Origin: Larix sibirica
Taxonomy: Eukaryota; Streptophyta; Pinopsida; Pinales; Pinaceae
Assembly (NCBI GenBank): GCA_004151065.3
Contig: NWUY0300019576.1
Location: 25,616-37,277, forward strand
Length of the DNA: 11,662 nucleotides
Reading direction: 5' to 3'
Each line of letters starts with the position of its first letter. Within the stretch, counting starts at the first letter, position 1. The notes under the pieces are model-generated. The model saw only the letters and a list, made by a program, of their open reading frames with translations, made no database searches and had not been told where the DNA came from. This document shows, piece after piece, positions 1 to 8,129 of the stretch. A program made the position numbers and the translations under genes.

Positions 1-447
1 TTCTTCAAATGGTTATATTGAGACAAGACTATGGTCGGGCTTCTTATTGTTTCCCATCTTCATAGGAACAATACTTTAAAAGCTACGTAGTTATTTATAG
101 AACCCCATGGTAGCTGCCTAAACCATTTCTTAGGTTCCCCAAATAGGCTTTCGACAAACAGCCTCATGTTAGCATCTTCATGATCCACATCCTCCAGATC
201 AATAAAGTCCTCAAATCTTTCTACATGTTTCCTGGATGAGAAATCTCCTTCTCCATCGTATGAGACAATCCTATGGGCATAGTTCTTAGGGTGGTCCTAC
301 AAAACAGCCGGTAGGTTCAAAGGTGCAAATATGGAAGCCATGTGTACGGGTGGGTTTTGGGCTTGAGGGATGATATTCTGGAGGGTATTCTGGGCAAGAC
401 CTTTGGCGAGGTTTATGGCCTAAGGTTTGGGAATTTCAAAATGAGGC
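1..447 (-). pseudogene. Ty3/gypsy gag fragment (second, duplicated N-terminal block)
   Basis: A second copy of the N-terminal half of the same gag, downstream of the first on the minus strand. It retains a longer open run than its twin: YDGEGDFSSRKHVERFEDF, then MRLFVESLFGEPKKWFRQL, followed by a stop near base 45. Some bases deleted in the twin are intact here, for example around DLEDVDHEDAN, so the two copies have decayed separately. It follows directly on the ADAFD motif of the first copy, where normal Gag would continue with different sequence. The block is cut by the window edge. Confidence 0.7.
1..447. repeat. Direct repeat copy A (about 445 bp, offset 568)
   Basis: Bases 1-447 match 569-1010 closely apart from scattered substitutions and short indels. 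Shared landmarks are the start ttcttcaaatggttatattg and the end gaatttca(a/g)aatgaggc. The right end stops at the undetermined base 448. The left end is the window edge, so the full unit could be longer. Confidence 0.9.
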
Positions 448-448
448 N

Positions 449-1060
449 CATCAAAGGCATCTGCATAATGAAGTTTGCAGCAGCCCTCTGAAGGCTTTAG
501 ATCATCTGGAATAGAATTGTATGCCTTCATAACCTGCAGAAAACTCGTGAACCGATTCGAAACCCCCTTTCTTCAAATGGTTATATTGAGACAAGACTAT
601 GGCCGGCTTCTTATTGTTTCCCATCTTCCTAGGAACAATACTTTAAAAGCTGCATAGTCATTTATAGAACCCCTGGTAGCTCCTAAACCATTTCTTAGGT
701 TCCCCAACAGGCTTTGGGAAAACAAGCCTCATCTTAGCATCTCATGATCCACTTCCTCCGATCACAAAATCTTCAAATCTTTCTACATGTTGCCTGGCTG
801 AGAAATCTCCTTCTCCATCGTATGAGACAATCCTCTGGGCATAGTTCTTGGGGAGGTCATGCAAAAAGCCGGTAGGTTCAAAGGTGCGAATCTAGCAGCC
901 ATGTGTATGGGTGGATTTTGGGCTTGAGGGATGATATTCTGGAAGGGTATTCTGGGCAAGACTTTTGGCGGAGGTTTATGGCCTGAGGTTTGGGAATTTC
1001 AGAATGAGGCTTTGGCACCTTCGGCTTTGGTAGTCCTTTCAAAACCACACAGGATCTAGC
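449..1060 (-). pseudogene. Ty3/gypsy gag fragment (upstream copy, frameshifted)
   Basis: Minus-strand translation gives plant gypsy Gag motifs in order, in changing frames. They are a PKPHSEIPKP-like linker (about 1010-990), IVSYDGEGDFSA (about 825-790), GEPKKWFR (about 715-690) and, in the unduplicated tail, KKGGFESVHEFSA and KLHYADAFD (about 575-450). In plant elements this block is the retrotransposon gag domain, which forms the capsid-like particle around the element RNA. At least two single-base indels separate the motifs, between the YDGEGDF and GEPKKWF segments and again after ESVHEFSA. The plus-strand frame at 475-657 is only its shadow. I am confident of the family and less so of the exact limits. 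Confidence 0.72.
569..1010. repeat. Direct repeat copy B (partner of 1-447)
   Basis: This copy starts at the second ttcttcaaatggttatattg and ends at aatgaggc before base 1011. About 120 unduplicated bases (449-568) separate the two copies. It differs from copy A by several small deletions, so the duplication is not recent, or the two copies are alleles or paralogues joined in assembly. Confidence 0.9.
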
Positions 1061-1530
1061 AAATATAACTCTGTATCATTCAAACCCACTTCCCCTAGGT
1101 TTAGATATGATTCGATCTTGATCTGGGTGGAACACCTTCCCAAGGTCTATCTCATATCTAACTCTTGAAAGACAGGGATTCTTCTTTAGACACAATTTTC
1201 TCACTGTTAGAAATATTAGCTTTATCTTTTCCAATCTTATGTCTAAGTAACTTCTCGGATTATCCACCCTAGCAAAATTTCTGAGAAAGGATTACCTCGG
1301 GTATGGATCTTCTTGGAGGCCAGGATGCCTTTGGGATTCTTTTGGTGAAAGGACTTTGGACTGGTCTTCTCCAGTGGAGTCTCCTTTTGATGTAACTCTC
1401 GATAAGTGGAGTCGCACGGGAAAAAACTACAACCTTGTCAAATTCTGGAAATCTCTGTTTGCCCACAGAAATTTTCCTTTTCTCGAAACTGGTACTTCTT
1501 TGTCATTCTCCCAGGGAGGTAAGACAATTC
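1061..1530 (-). other. Gypsy leader / Gag N-terminal extension remnant
   Basis: This stretch lies between the primer-binding-like site and the recognisable gag domain. Two short minus-strand open frames (1269-1466 and 1076-1267) follow each other with one stop between, and read basic, hydrophilic peptide. Plant gypsy elements often have an untranslated leader and a poorly conserved Gag N-terminus here. I recognise no domain. The overlapping plus-strand frames at 1356-1746 look like shadows. Confidence 0.4.
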
Positions 1531-1553
1531 TCCCCAGCAGTGGTGGGCCAATT
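1530..1553 (-). other. Degenerate retrotransposon primer-binding site
   Basis: On the minus strand, TTGGCCCACCACTGCTGGGG begins two bases after the LTR-like end TGTTAACA. It resembles, with changes, the TGGCGCCGTTGCCGGGGA primer-binding sites of many plant gypsy elements, which pair with a tRNA 3' end to prime minus-strand DNA synthesis. Its position between LTR end and leader supports the call. The sequence match alone is weak. Confidence 0.4.
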
Positions 1554-2490
1554 TGTTAACACCCAAATTAACCCCCAAGGTTGTGAAGAGGGAAGATCTG
1601 GGGTAACCACTAACCACTTTAGATCTGTGCTACTGACCCAGCACAGTCAGAGAGGGTCTCTCTTAAACTTCATAAAAACTGAAAATGATCAACAATTTAA
1701 CAATAAAACACATGTCAGCATTCTTGCTCAAGATATGCAATCATAACACATTAGAGGGTCAGATCTCTATTAGGACAGATTGGTTTTAAAGAGTTTTGGT
1801 AAGACATTCATGGAGGGAGACCATTGGGACAATGGAGTCAATAAATCAGGTCTGAATTAGGTTGCTAGAGGTAGGAGCTGGAAGAGATCATGGACAGAGG
1901 CAGGGTAGACACCAGCTCTTCCTGTTAAGGTTTTTGCAGGTGGATTGGAGGAATGGGGAAGACAACCCATCAAACAGAGCACCTAACTGGGTGAATTCTG
2001 CAAGACTTTAGAAGAAGATGTTTGAATGCTTGAACAATGGATTCAGAGCATACTAGATTAATTCTGATCCATAATCTTGGTGCTCAAACATGAAAGCAAA
2101 CACACAATGAAATGTTAAACAACAAGACAATCACATAAGAAATTACTTACTAAAGAGACGAATGGCACAAGAATCTCAACCATGGAAAAATTCAAAGCAT
2201 TCCATCTCTGCAACTTTCATTCATATCTTAAAATAGAAAAAACATATACAATGCAGAGCCTCTCAGCTCTTGAGAATCCCCCAAAAGGAAAACCCAACCC
2301 CTTCTACTTCTATTACATTGAAATTATAGGTGCCTTGAGCCCTAGGCTCGACTCATTCAGACCAGAAAATGGTTATAATAGAATGACACCTAATCATAGC
2401 TTATTTTCCACCACCCCTACAAGACAAAAGCGAGTGAGACAGGCCCAACTACTTTTTACATTTACCAGCACTTTTTAACTACATGACAAT
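1554..2490 (-). repeat. Putative Ty3/gypsy 5' LTR (outer end uncertain)
   Basis: The inner end is the palindromic TGTTAACA at 1554-1561, directly against the primer-binding-like site, as expected of an LTR terminus. The outer end is chosen at the plus-strand CATGACA near 2490, where a TG...CA-type end is possible. No second LTR is in the window to confirm it. The interior is A+T-rich and non-coding, and a minus-strand TATATGTTTTTT stretch near 2235-2250 could belong to an R/U5 region. The plus-strand open frame at 2182-2478 has no recognisable motif and is not called. Confidence 0.4.
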
Positions 2491-2694
2491 TGACTCATAC
2501 AAAAGACAAAAAAGATATTTTTGAGATGCTCTCCAGGTGGTTGCCCCACTAACTGACTTCCCCCACTAGCTTTCGGACCCTTCATTTCTGTCTAATATTC
2601 CAATGGCAGGTGCTACATCACTTAATCCTTTAAATTACAATCCAAGGCTTCATTGAGTTTCATTTCAAGAGATGTAATAGCAGCTTTTGCCAAA
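2491..2694. other. Unassigned gap between LTR and EFR3-like fragment
   Basis: About 200 bp with no clear open frame or repeat. On the minus strand a short run reading MAQVLAKAAITSLEMKLNEA continues from the EFR3-like fragment, but I cannot align it to the family. It could be poorly conserved linker of that protein or unrelated flank. No poly(A) tract marks the end of a retrocopy here. Confidence 0.4.
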
Positions 2695-3330
2695 ACTTGA
2701 GCCATTCTTCACAGTACCATTTGCAAAACTGGGGCATGACTGAAAATGGAAAGAATTACCCAGCTTCCATTCTCCCTCAATGCCCTCTCTGAGTCATACT
2801 AAGAGACCGATAGAAGTGGTTGACATTCAAATCTTGGAGAAATGGATGTTGGTACAAGGATAACAGCGAAAATATGATGAGTTGCTGCACGCCTTTGAGC
2901 ATCAGGGTGCAACATAGCCTGCAAAAGTTGGTGGAAAAGAGCATCTGGAAAAAACCCGTTGTACACATGACTGAACAGAAACTATTATCTGAGCAAGAAT
3001 GAACATTGCCCCAATTGCGACCCTCGCTGAAACTGGCATAGTCGAGACTTTCTCCAATGTTGTGGCCATCATGTCGAATACTGGTCTAGGATCTCCACCT
3101 CTTTTCATGAGTTCCATCAGATATGCTTCAATGGCATTTTGGAGAGACATGTTACAGCTATCCTCCAGAGGACCCATGTCCCCCCCATCATGGCTTGAAT
3201 ACTTTTCCTTGAATGCCTATACAGACCGTTGAATACTTCCTAGCCAAGATAGCAGCGATTTTAACCATATCAGTTTTCATCTGAGGATGATGCACTACAT
3301 TTTGTTAACAAGATGTCTCTTAGGTGTGTC
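2695..3330 (-). pseudogene. EFR3-like (SRL2/EFOP family) gene fragment, broken
   Basis: Minus-strand translation reads, in order, NVVHHPQMKTDMVKIAAILA (about 3300-3240), LCRHSRKSIQA, SLQNAIEAYLMELM, RPVFDMMATTLEKVSTMPVS (about 3090-3020), RVAIGAMFILAQI, LFHQLLQAMLHPDAQ (about 2880-2835) and IFAVILVPTSISPR. This is the order of the ARM-repeat middle of plant EFR3-like proteins, which anchor PI4K-alpha1 at the plasma membrane. The full family is roughly 1000 residues and only about 200 are represented. Frameshifts occur near 3305, after the ILARK motif (about 3235-3185), and near 2890. The 91-codon frame at 2902-3177 is the longest intact piece. A weak SIFSHAPVLQ match to the following VFSSSAALFEKL region extends it toward 2700. 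No intron is evident. Family call fairly firm, limits approximate. Confidence 0.78.
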
Positions 3331-3424
3331 CTCTTCTTCTCTTGAAACGAAAATATTACAGGTGCCATCACCCATACCTCGGGCTCTACGAGCTCCAGAA
3401 TATGCAGCTAGTGACCAAATCTCA
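3331..3424 (-). other. Bridge between poly(A) polymerase and EFR3-like fragments
   Basis: Roughly 95-110 bp join the two gene fragments. In one minus-strand frame it reads through as GARRARGMGDGTCNIFVSRE, leading toward the HLVNK start of the EFR3-like match. I cannot assign it to either family. It may be diverged EFR3 sequence, a third captured piece, or filler at a breakpoint. Confidence 0.45.
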
Positions 3425-3735
3425 CGCCTGGATTATGTGCAGGTGTTATGATGGGCATACGACGAGTCTTATTCTGGGGGCCTTTGTTTGAAAATCCCAC
3501 ACTGGAACCCTAATTTCTCCTCCTTTATCGAATGAAAACACCATACTATTTGGCGCCATTGAGTATGGATACGAAGAAATGAGATACCCCCATGCTAGGA
3601 ACAGCACTGGGATAGAATGGACAGAGCTGAGCGATTAGTAACGCCACCCAAAAACCTGTAACGTTTGAATATACACTACGCAGCCAACATATCATGGGGA
3701 AGAACGAAAAAACAATCTCTATCAATCATCTGCCT
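3425..3735 (-). pseudogene. Nuclear poly(A) polymerase fragment, internally deleted
   Basis: Minus-strand motifs, in shifting frames, are CFFVLPHDMLA (about 3712-3680), SVYSNVTGFLGG (about 3680-3645), ALLIAQLCPFYPSAVPSMGV (about 3640-3580), FLRIHTQWR, KEEKLGFQ, VWDFQTK and MPIITPAHN (about 3457-3430). They match the palm and central domains of canonical PAPS-type poly(A) polymerases, which add 3' poly(A) tails to pre-mRNA in the nucleus. Only one short motif precedes the central domain: HDMLA runs straight into SVYSNV. About 100 residues normally between them, carrying part of the catalytic region, are absent. At least three frameshifts are present. The C-terminal RNA-binding part is missing, since the match stops just after MPIITPA. 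It cannot encode an active enzyme. Confidence 0.8.
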
Positions 3736-3739
3736 TAGT

Positions 3740-4872
3740 GTAATTTCCTCTCGAATTAATTTACTTGACCTAGTGTATTTGGACACGTCTCTTCAACTGC
3801 TACAGAAAATGGAAGTAGCACCAAACCCTGGAAGTGGAAATGCCAAATCTGGAGGGAGGGGAGGAAAGTCATGGATACACGAATCCTGAAAAACCATATT
3901 AGAGAAAACGGGTGATATCCTTTGCTTATCCATACTCCTGACGTCACAAAAAACTTCATGGATCTTGTATAAATGGAATTAGGGTTTCGAGAGCTAGACA
4001 CCTCAGTCATGTAAAAATAAATCACTAAAAATGGGACCACTTCCCTTTATAACCCCACAAACAGCCTTTATTGCTAAAAGGTGGTATGGCACAGGCTTTA
4101 GGTTGTTTCCAATACCATTTATATGCATGCGACACGCCCATAGCATGACACATGTGATAGTGGTTCTCTCATCATAGCCTGCCCCATCTCCTATCTCCCG
4201 AGCACTTGGGGCAATGCGATAATCAATGTGAGCCATCCATTTTCATTTGCTTCTTTCCTAGATCGGCTTCTGACTTGACTAATCTGCATTTTTTCATTTT
4301 TAATTGCGAGGGACTTATCCTACATGCAAGACAAAAGAACCCCCTTCACTCTTTATATATCCCATGGCTCCTCCTATATAGAAAGTAACAAATGAAAGAG
4401 ATTCCCTGGGCCTTAGCGCTTGGATGATGGAGGATGTGTGGGGCACCCCATTCAACTTGGTACTTGGGCATATGCGCTGAGCTCGTCCTGGGCCCACCAT
4501 AATTTTGGTTCACTTCACAAATATATTCCATTTCACAAATATAACATTTCCCCATACTATAAAGTTGAAACGTTAAAAGACTATAATATATAAAAACCAT
4601 ATTTCATCCAAGGTTAAATTAAGTCTTTCCAAATTGCAAAACAATTCCCCTTCTTTTTGCTCAAACCTAGAATGCCCTTTTCTTTTGCAACCCTGGTGGC
4701 TACACTCGAGGAAAAATGTTTCTTTTCGGCCAAGTTTGAAACTCCCATCATGAAAAAATGCTTTATTTTGCATTGCCAATGCTGTCAGAAGAAAATTAAT
4801 CACAAAATTGTTTTGGAGTGCTAACACAAGGATACCCTGAAGATGTATTACGTGAAGGATGACTTCCAGGCC
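3740..4872. other. Unassigned region upstream of the chimeric gene fragments
   Basis: No open frame here carries a recognisable domain. The minus-strand frames at 3756-4040, 4003-4236, 4346-4600 and 4573-4905 and the plus frame at 4206-4388 overlap one another and lack motifs. A promoter-like pair of minus-strand sites lies at 3979-4126 and is listed separately. A minus-strand TTTTCTGTAGCAG near 3795-3810 could be an old 3' splice site. Otherwise I see nothing. Confidence 0.4.
3979..4126 (-). promoter_or_regulatory. Promoter-like TATA plus telo-box pair
   Basis: On the minus strand, GCATATAAATGG (4115-4126) resembles a TATA box. About 130 bp downstream, AAACCCTAA (3979-3987) matches the telo-box common in plant promoters and 5' untranslated regions of housekeeping genes. 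Both point toward the poly(A) polymerase fragment that begins about 240 bp further on. Each motif is short and could occur by chance in A+T-rich DNA, so this is suggestive only. Confidence 0.25.
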
Positions 4873-5394
4873 ATGGCTCATGATGATTCGAATATTTCTT
4901 AGCATGATCTACTCGACTTTAGTAAGTCTGGCTTTCTACAGTTGGAAAACAACATGCATCTGGCTTCTACTAAAGAGGGAGGTGGAAGCAACAGTTCTGC
5001 GCAAAATTTTGACAGTATCCCAAATAAGGTCAAGATTTATATGAAGGACATGGAAAATCATATTCGACTACTCCATGGGGAAAACTATGAATTCAAGAGG
5101 TTTCTCTCTCATTTGTGCACTCTTGTGCAAGCTACGCTCTTTGAGGTTCGAAGTCGTAGTAGTAAGGTCAATAAGCAAGTCGCTAGCCTGGCATAAACTA
5201 TTGAAAAGGGTTGTCCCGACTAAACCATCTTAGATACAAAAATCATGGCCGTTCACAGTAGCGTCAGGATTGTGGAGGCCAAAATTGATAGTATGAGAGC
5301 CGAAATCAGGCATAGTACGCTGGATTTGCAAGAAGACATTGGAGGAATAGCAGGAGGGAATGAGGGGACTTAGGCTGCTACTCCCCAGCAGTAG
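4873..5394 (+). pseudogene. Unrecognised, probably coiled-coil ORF with in-frame stops
   Basis: One frame runs from an ATG in good plant context (gccATGGct, 4873) to TAG at 5392 without any frameshift, interrupted by TAG 4900, TAA 5194, TAA 5221 and TAG 5371. The longest intact piece is 4942-5196. It is charged and rich in Glu, Lys, Ser and Leu. Segments such as VKIYMKDMENHIRLLHGEN, FEVRSRSSKVNKQVASLA and SVRIVEAKIDSMRAEIR look amphipathic helical, consistent with coiled coil, and a short Gln-rich tail (ATPQQ) follows. There is no zinc knuckle, protease or RT motif. It could be ORF1 or gag of a non-autonomous retroelement, or a degraded host gene. Length before the final stop is 173 codons. 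Confidence 0.5.
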
Positions 5395-5775
5395 TCACAT
5401 GGACAGTGTCTGCTCCTCATCTTTTGTTTTGGATTTTCCTGGTTTTTTCGGATCTTTTTTTGGCTTTTTATATGTTATCTCAGTTATATAGTTTAGGAGT
5501 TTTTTTGGTTCTACATGTAGAAATAGTAGTTCAGAGATCTTATAGGACAGATGTCACTCCTTATTTACAATGTTCTGCTTTTGTATTTTGCTTATAGGGA
5601 AGTTTGTTAGGAGATATAGTCTCCATAGAATAGGAAAGTATCATGATAATTATAGTTTGGTAAAAGACGAACAAAGGGTCATGGTAGTTCTTCTCATCTG
5701 GGAACAATCTCTTATCAGAATTTTGTAACCTCTTTTTTTCATTTTATATCAAATACTTTTACCCGTTTCTATAAA

Positions 5776-5780
<5 letters not shown>
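5395..5780. other. T-rich 3' flank of the 4873-5394 ORF
   Basis: This is T-rich sequence without motif-bearing open frames. The plus frame at 5406-5597 is hydrophobic only because of T-rich codons. A TTTTGTAACCTC...TTTTATATC stretch near 5720-5760 resembles the U5 part or 3' end of plant retroelements, but no terminus can be fixed. Confidence 0.35.

Positions 5781-5814
<34 letters not shown>
5781..5814. repeat. (TG)17 microsatellite
   Basis: An uninterrupted run of 17 TG units follows ATAAAATATA and precedes CTCTTA. It is a likely length-variable site. Confidence 0.97.
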
Positions 5815-5816
<2 letters not shown>

Positions 5817-6529
5817 CTTAATTTATCACCAGTCTCATTGTTAATATTCTCATATTTCTTTGTTATTATATGAAAAATGGCTATCCAGATTTAATAAATT
5901 TTCTAACTATTCATTCCAAATAGAGATAGTTCATTCAACAAATAAGCAATGCAACATATATCATTTTTCATTGCCTTAAAGGGTTGGTGGAAACCCTACT
6001 AGCAATGAAAAATGAGTCATAATCCACTAATCTAATATTCCTCACGTTCTGATGCACAACACCATCATCCGTACCATGTTTCTAAGAGTTATGCCCCATC
6101 TTCCTTAATTTCTTTTTCATTGATATTGGATGATACTTCACATATTTTTTTAAAGCTTATTTATGTTAATATGTCATTCATATTTCCAATTTTATCTATA
6201 CAAGATATTCTATTTTTTCTCCATGGGAAAAAGTCACAACTCTTCATATTAATAAACGAATGACATTGTTCATAGGGAAAAGAGGCCATACATATATACC
6301 ATCAACATCAATGTCTCATAGAGACCATAAATCACCATATCTAGAACATAAATACATGTTTATGCTTTTACATATACATGATTATATGTTTTATGTACTA
6401 ACACATACCTACAAAACTATACACAATATAAATGTAAACAATAACCAAGTCAAGTGCACTACTAAAACGTAACAGTAAGCATGGGAAGAGTATTCCATAT
6501 GTAGTATCTTAGCTAAAAAGGGATCAACC
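5815..6529. other. A+T-rich stretch, probably including the LINE 3' tail
   Basis: Very A+T-rich. The plus frame at 6260-6472 is low-complexity (Tyr/His/Met-rich) and not credible as a gene. Because the LINE to the right ends its RNase H near 6530 on the minus strand, part of this stretch should be its 3' untranslated region. No clear terminal poly(A), simple-repeat tail or target-site duplication could be identified by eye. Confidence 0.4.
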
Positions 6530-6539
6530 AGGATGTGGT

Positions 6540-7060
6540 CCTAGGTCCAGCTTAGTGATAGTGTCATCAACTCCTTCCCACAAATGCCAAGTTCCTTCAC
6601 CAACTTGTAGCTTCCTTTCCCTCTATATGTGTTTATATGATATGTCCTTAAATAAGCTTACTATTTTGATTGGTTCCTCATATAAAGGATTCAGAATGAT
6701 GTTCTTTGGGGGATTTTTCAATTTTAACCAATCTATAGCTAGCATAAAATCCTCAAATATTTGGAGCATCAGAACCCCTTTGAGATAAGCAAACGCATAA
6801 CTAACTTGAAAGACATCAGTTCAACACAGTTGTTTGTACTCCTCCCAATTCTAGCTGCAAACTTATACAAATGAGTATAGATATGAACATATGTCTCCCA
6901 ACTCCTCCCATGCTAGGCCTACCTTCGAAGGTACCATCAAAATAGGCCCAAAAACTAGTTTTGCCAATAATATCCTCAATGACTCTTCTTTGCTTCAGAG
7001 GACCATAAGTCTGTGGAAAACTATATAAGATGGAAAAAAATAGATGCATTTAGCTGTGGG
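6540..7060 (-). pseudogene. LINE RNase H domain, broken
   Basis: An intact 77-codon frame (6816-7049) carries FPQTYGPLKQRR, then SFWAYFDGTFEGRPSMGGVG, the FFDGAxxxxxxxGGxG opening of plant LINE-type RNase H, with its first catalytic Asp kept. In a shifted frame follow NNCVELMSFKLV (catalytic Glu position) and IFEDFMLAIDWL, where the usual GDS reads EDF, keeping the Asp. Then come LNPLYEEPIKIVSLFKDISY and KHI-stop-RERK near 6620-6600, the region of the last catalytic residues. At least two frame breaks and one stop are present. RNase H removes the RNA strand after reverse transcription. Confidence 0.78.
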
Positions 7061-7239
7061 GGGGTATATATATCCTTAAATGTGATCTTATTCTTGGCCA
7101 ACCATACCCCCCATAACATGAGAGATGGAAGTGTCAAGTAATCAAATAAATATGCATTATTCATCCATCATGTAGATCTTCTTGCAGACCAATACGATTC
7201 CATATAAAGGGTATACATTTTACCTATGAAACATGCTTC

Positions 7240-7424
7240 AACATACTAACCATGTATGGGAAAAAAAAAGACATGATTTATTTTTTCAAATTGTTCTTTG
7301 TAGATAGGACACCTAGTTGGTCCACGGACAAACTTTCTTATCAAATTATCCCAAACTAGGACCTTACCAAATAGTTCTGGCCATAGAAACATTTGTTTCT
7401 TGAGAGGACACTGAAGCTTTTAAA
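7240..7424 (-). pseudogene. LINE zf-RVT (zinc-binding) segment
   Basis: In one minus-strand frame KLQCPLKKQMFLWP (about 7408-7370) leads to VLVWDNLIRKFVRGPTRCPI and then FEKINHVFFFP (about 7290-7260). This matches the zf-RVT domain layout (CPLK..W, then a Cys pair, then H...F.C). The second cysteine of the CxxC pair reads Tyr (CPIY), and the final cysteine is not seen, so metal binding is probably lost. A stop follows at about 7250. Confidence 0.7.
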
Positions 7425-8076
7425 TCACTTATGTTCACCAATCAAGCTCATGTAAATCTCCTCTTCTTGAATCACCCTATAACCCAAACTAGGCGCATAA
7501 TTGCCACCAGCTACATTCCTGGACCATAACAAGTTATCATTTTTGTCCTTTAGCCTTTTTTTATTGTCATATAGATATTTGGTGTACCTCTCCCACATAA
7601 TCCTTTCTTGTGTCATAAATCCCATTTCATCAGCTGAAAACCATTCTTTTCTTGAAGGAGTAGAATTATGAAGATGATGTATCTCACTCAAAAAGAGAAA
7701 AACCCTTTCCATAAGAGATTCTACCATCACCTTAGGAAGTATATAAAGGACTGAGCATCCAATCCATAGATCCTAACCTATCGTAACTCTTCTCCCATTT
7801 CCTATATCCCATGCAATCCAATCCCTTATTACCCTAAAAGGCAAGGTCAAAGGATTCCACATTATGGAACCATTTCTTAAGCAATTTTCTCTTGATCTAA
7901 ATGATTCTTCAATAGTGAGGGGGAAAATGCATTTATGGTGAACTAATTTAACCCAAATCCCTTCACCTTTCAGGACTCTCCATACCCCATTTACTACTAA
8001 AGATCTGGAAAAGCATCAATGATGCTTCAAACCCCACCCCCTAACTCTTTTGGGAGAGTTAGTTTTTTCAAAGATA
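7425..8076 (-). pseudogene. LINE ORF2, distal RT / thumb-connection region
   Basis: Motifs on the minus strand are PKRVRGWGLK (about 8050-8020, the plant LINE PKxxGGWGLKN signature), GVWRVLKGEGIWVKLV (about 7995-7945), WNPLTLPFRVIRDWIAWDIG (about 7865-7800), RRVTIG, DLWIGC, then an intact 101-codon frame at 7425-7730 ending DNLLWSRNVAGGNYAPSLGY. The last part corresponds to the W...G.YS.K.GY segment before zf-RVT. A stop interrupts the G.DPW-type motif (TIG-stop-DLW). In life the protein copies element RNA at the nicked target. This fragment lacks the catalytic core. Confidence 0.78.
8041..8062. repeat. Perfect 8-bp inverted repeat, 6-nt loop
   Basis: ctaactct-tttggg-agagttag. It lies inside LINE coding sequence (the NSPKRVR codons), so it is probably incidental. 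Confidence 0.9.
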
Positions 8077-8129
8077 CCTACGGTTATTATTTCTCATGAG
8101 ACTTCCCTCTCTATAAAAGGTTGAAACAC

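Larger units (their letters stand above)
1..2490 (-). mobile_element. 5' part of a decayed Ty3/gypsy LTR retrotransposon
   Basis: Read on the minus strand, the order is putative LTR, primer-binding-like site, leader, then gag, which is the 5' order of a Ty3/gypsy element. The element leaves the window at base 1, so protease, reverse transcriptase, integrase and the 3' LTR are not seen. Frameshifts and stops throughout show it is inactive. The assignment rests on gag motifs recalled from plant gypsy polyproteins. The LTR's outer limit near 2490 is a guess based on a TG/CA-type end. The gag assignment is much firmer than the LTR limits. Confidence 0.7.
6530..8095 (-). mobile_element. 5'-truncated plant L1-type LINE with C-terminal RNase H
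   Basis: Reading leftward from about 8080, the minus strand shows the distal reverse-transcriptase region, a zf-RVT zinc-binding segment and an RNase H domain, the usual 3' order of plant L1-type ORF2. The endonuclease and catalytic RT core (YxDD) are missing. Copia sequence lies just to the right, so the LINE is either 5'-truncated, as is typical of target-primed insertion, or joined there artificially. Many stops and frameshifts make it inactive. Confidence 0.8.

Noticed and set aside
475-657. Plus-strand 60-codon frame
   Set aside because: It is the antisense shadow of gypsy gag, whose motifs are clear on the minus strand.
1356-1746. Plus-strand frames spanning leader and LTR end
   Set aside because: They cross the LTR/PBS boundary without motif, and the retroelement reading on the minus strand explains the region.
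1554-3310. LTR bounded by the two TGTTAACA palindromes at 1554 and 3303
   Set aside because: The second palindrome lies inside the EFR3-like match (His-Leu-Val-Asn-Lys codons), so it is a chance 8-mer and not an LTR end.
4573-4905. Minus-strand 110-codon frame
   Set aside because: No recognisable domain. It partly overlaps the start of the better supported plus-strand frame.
6260-6472. Plus-strand 70-codon frame
   Set aside because: Low-complexity Tyr/His/Met-rich translation of A+T-rich DNA with no motif.
8041-8062. Hairpin followed by T-run as a terminator or Helitron 3' end
   Set aside because: It lies in LINE coding sequence (PKRVRGWGLK region), no CTRR end follows at the right distance, and bacterial terminators do not apply.
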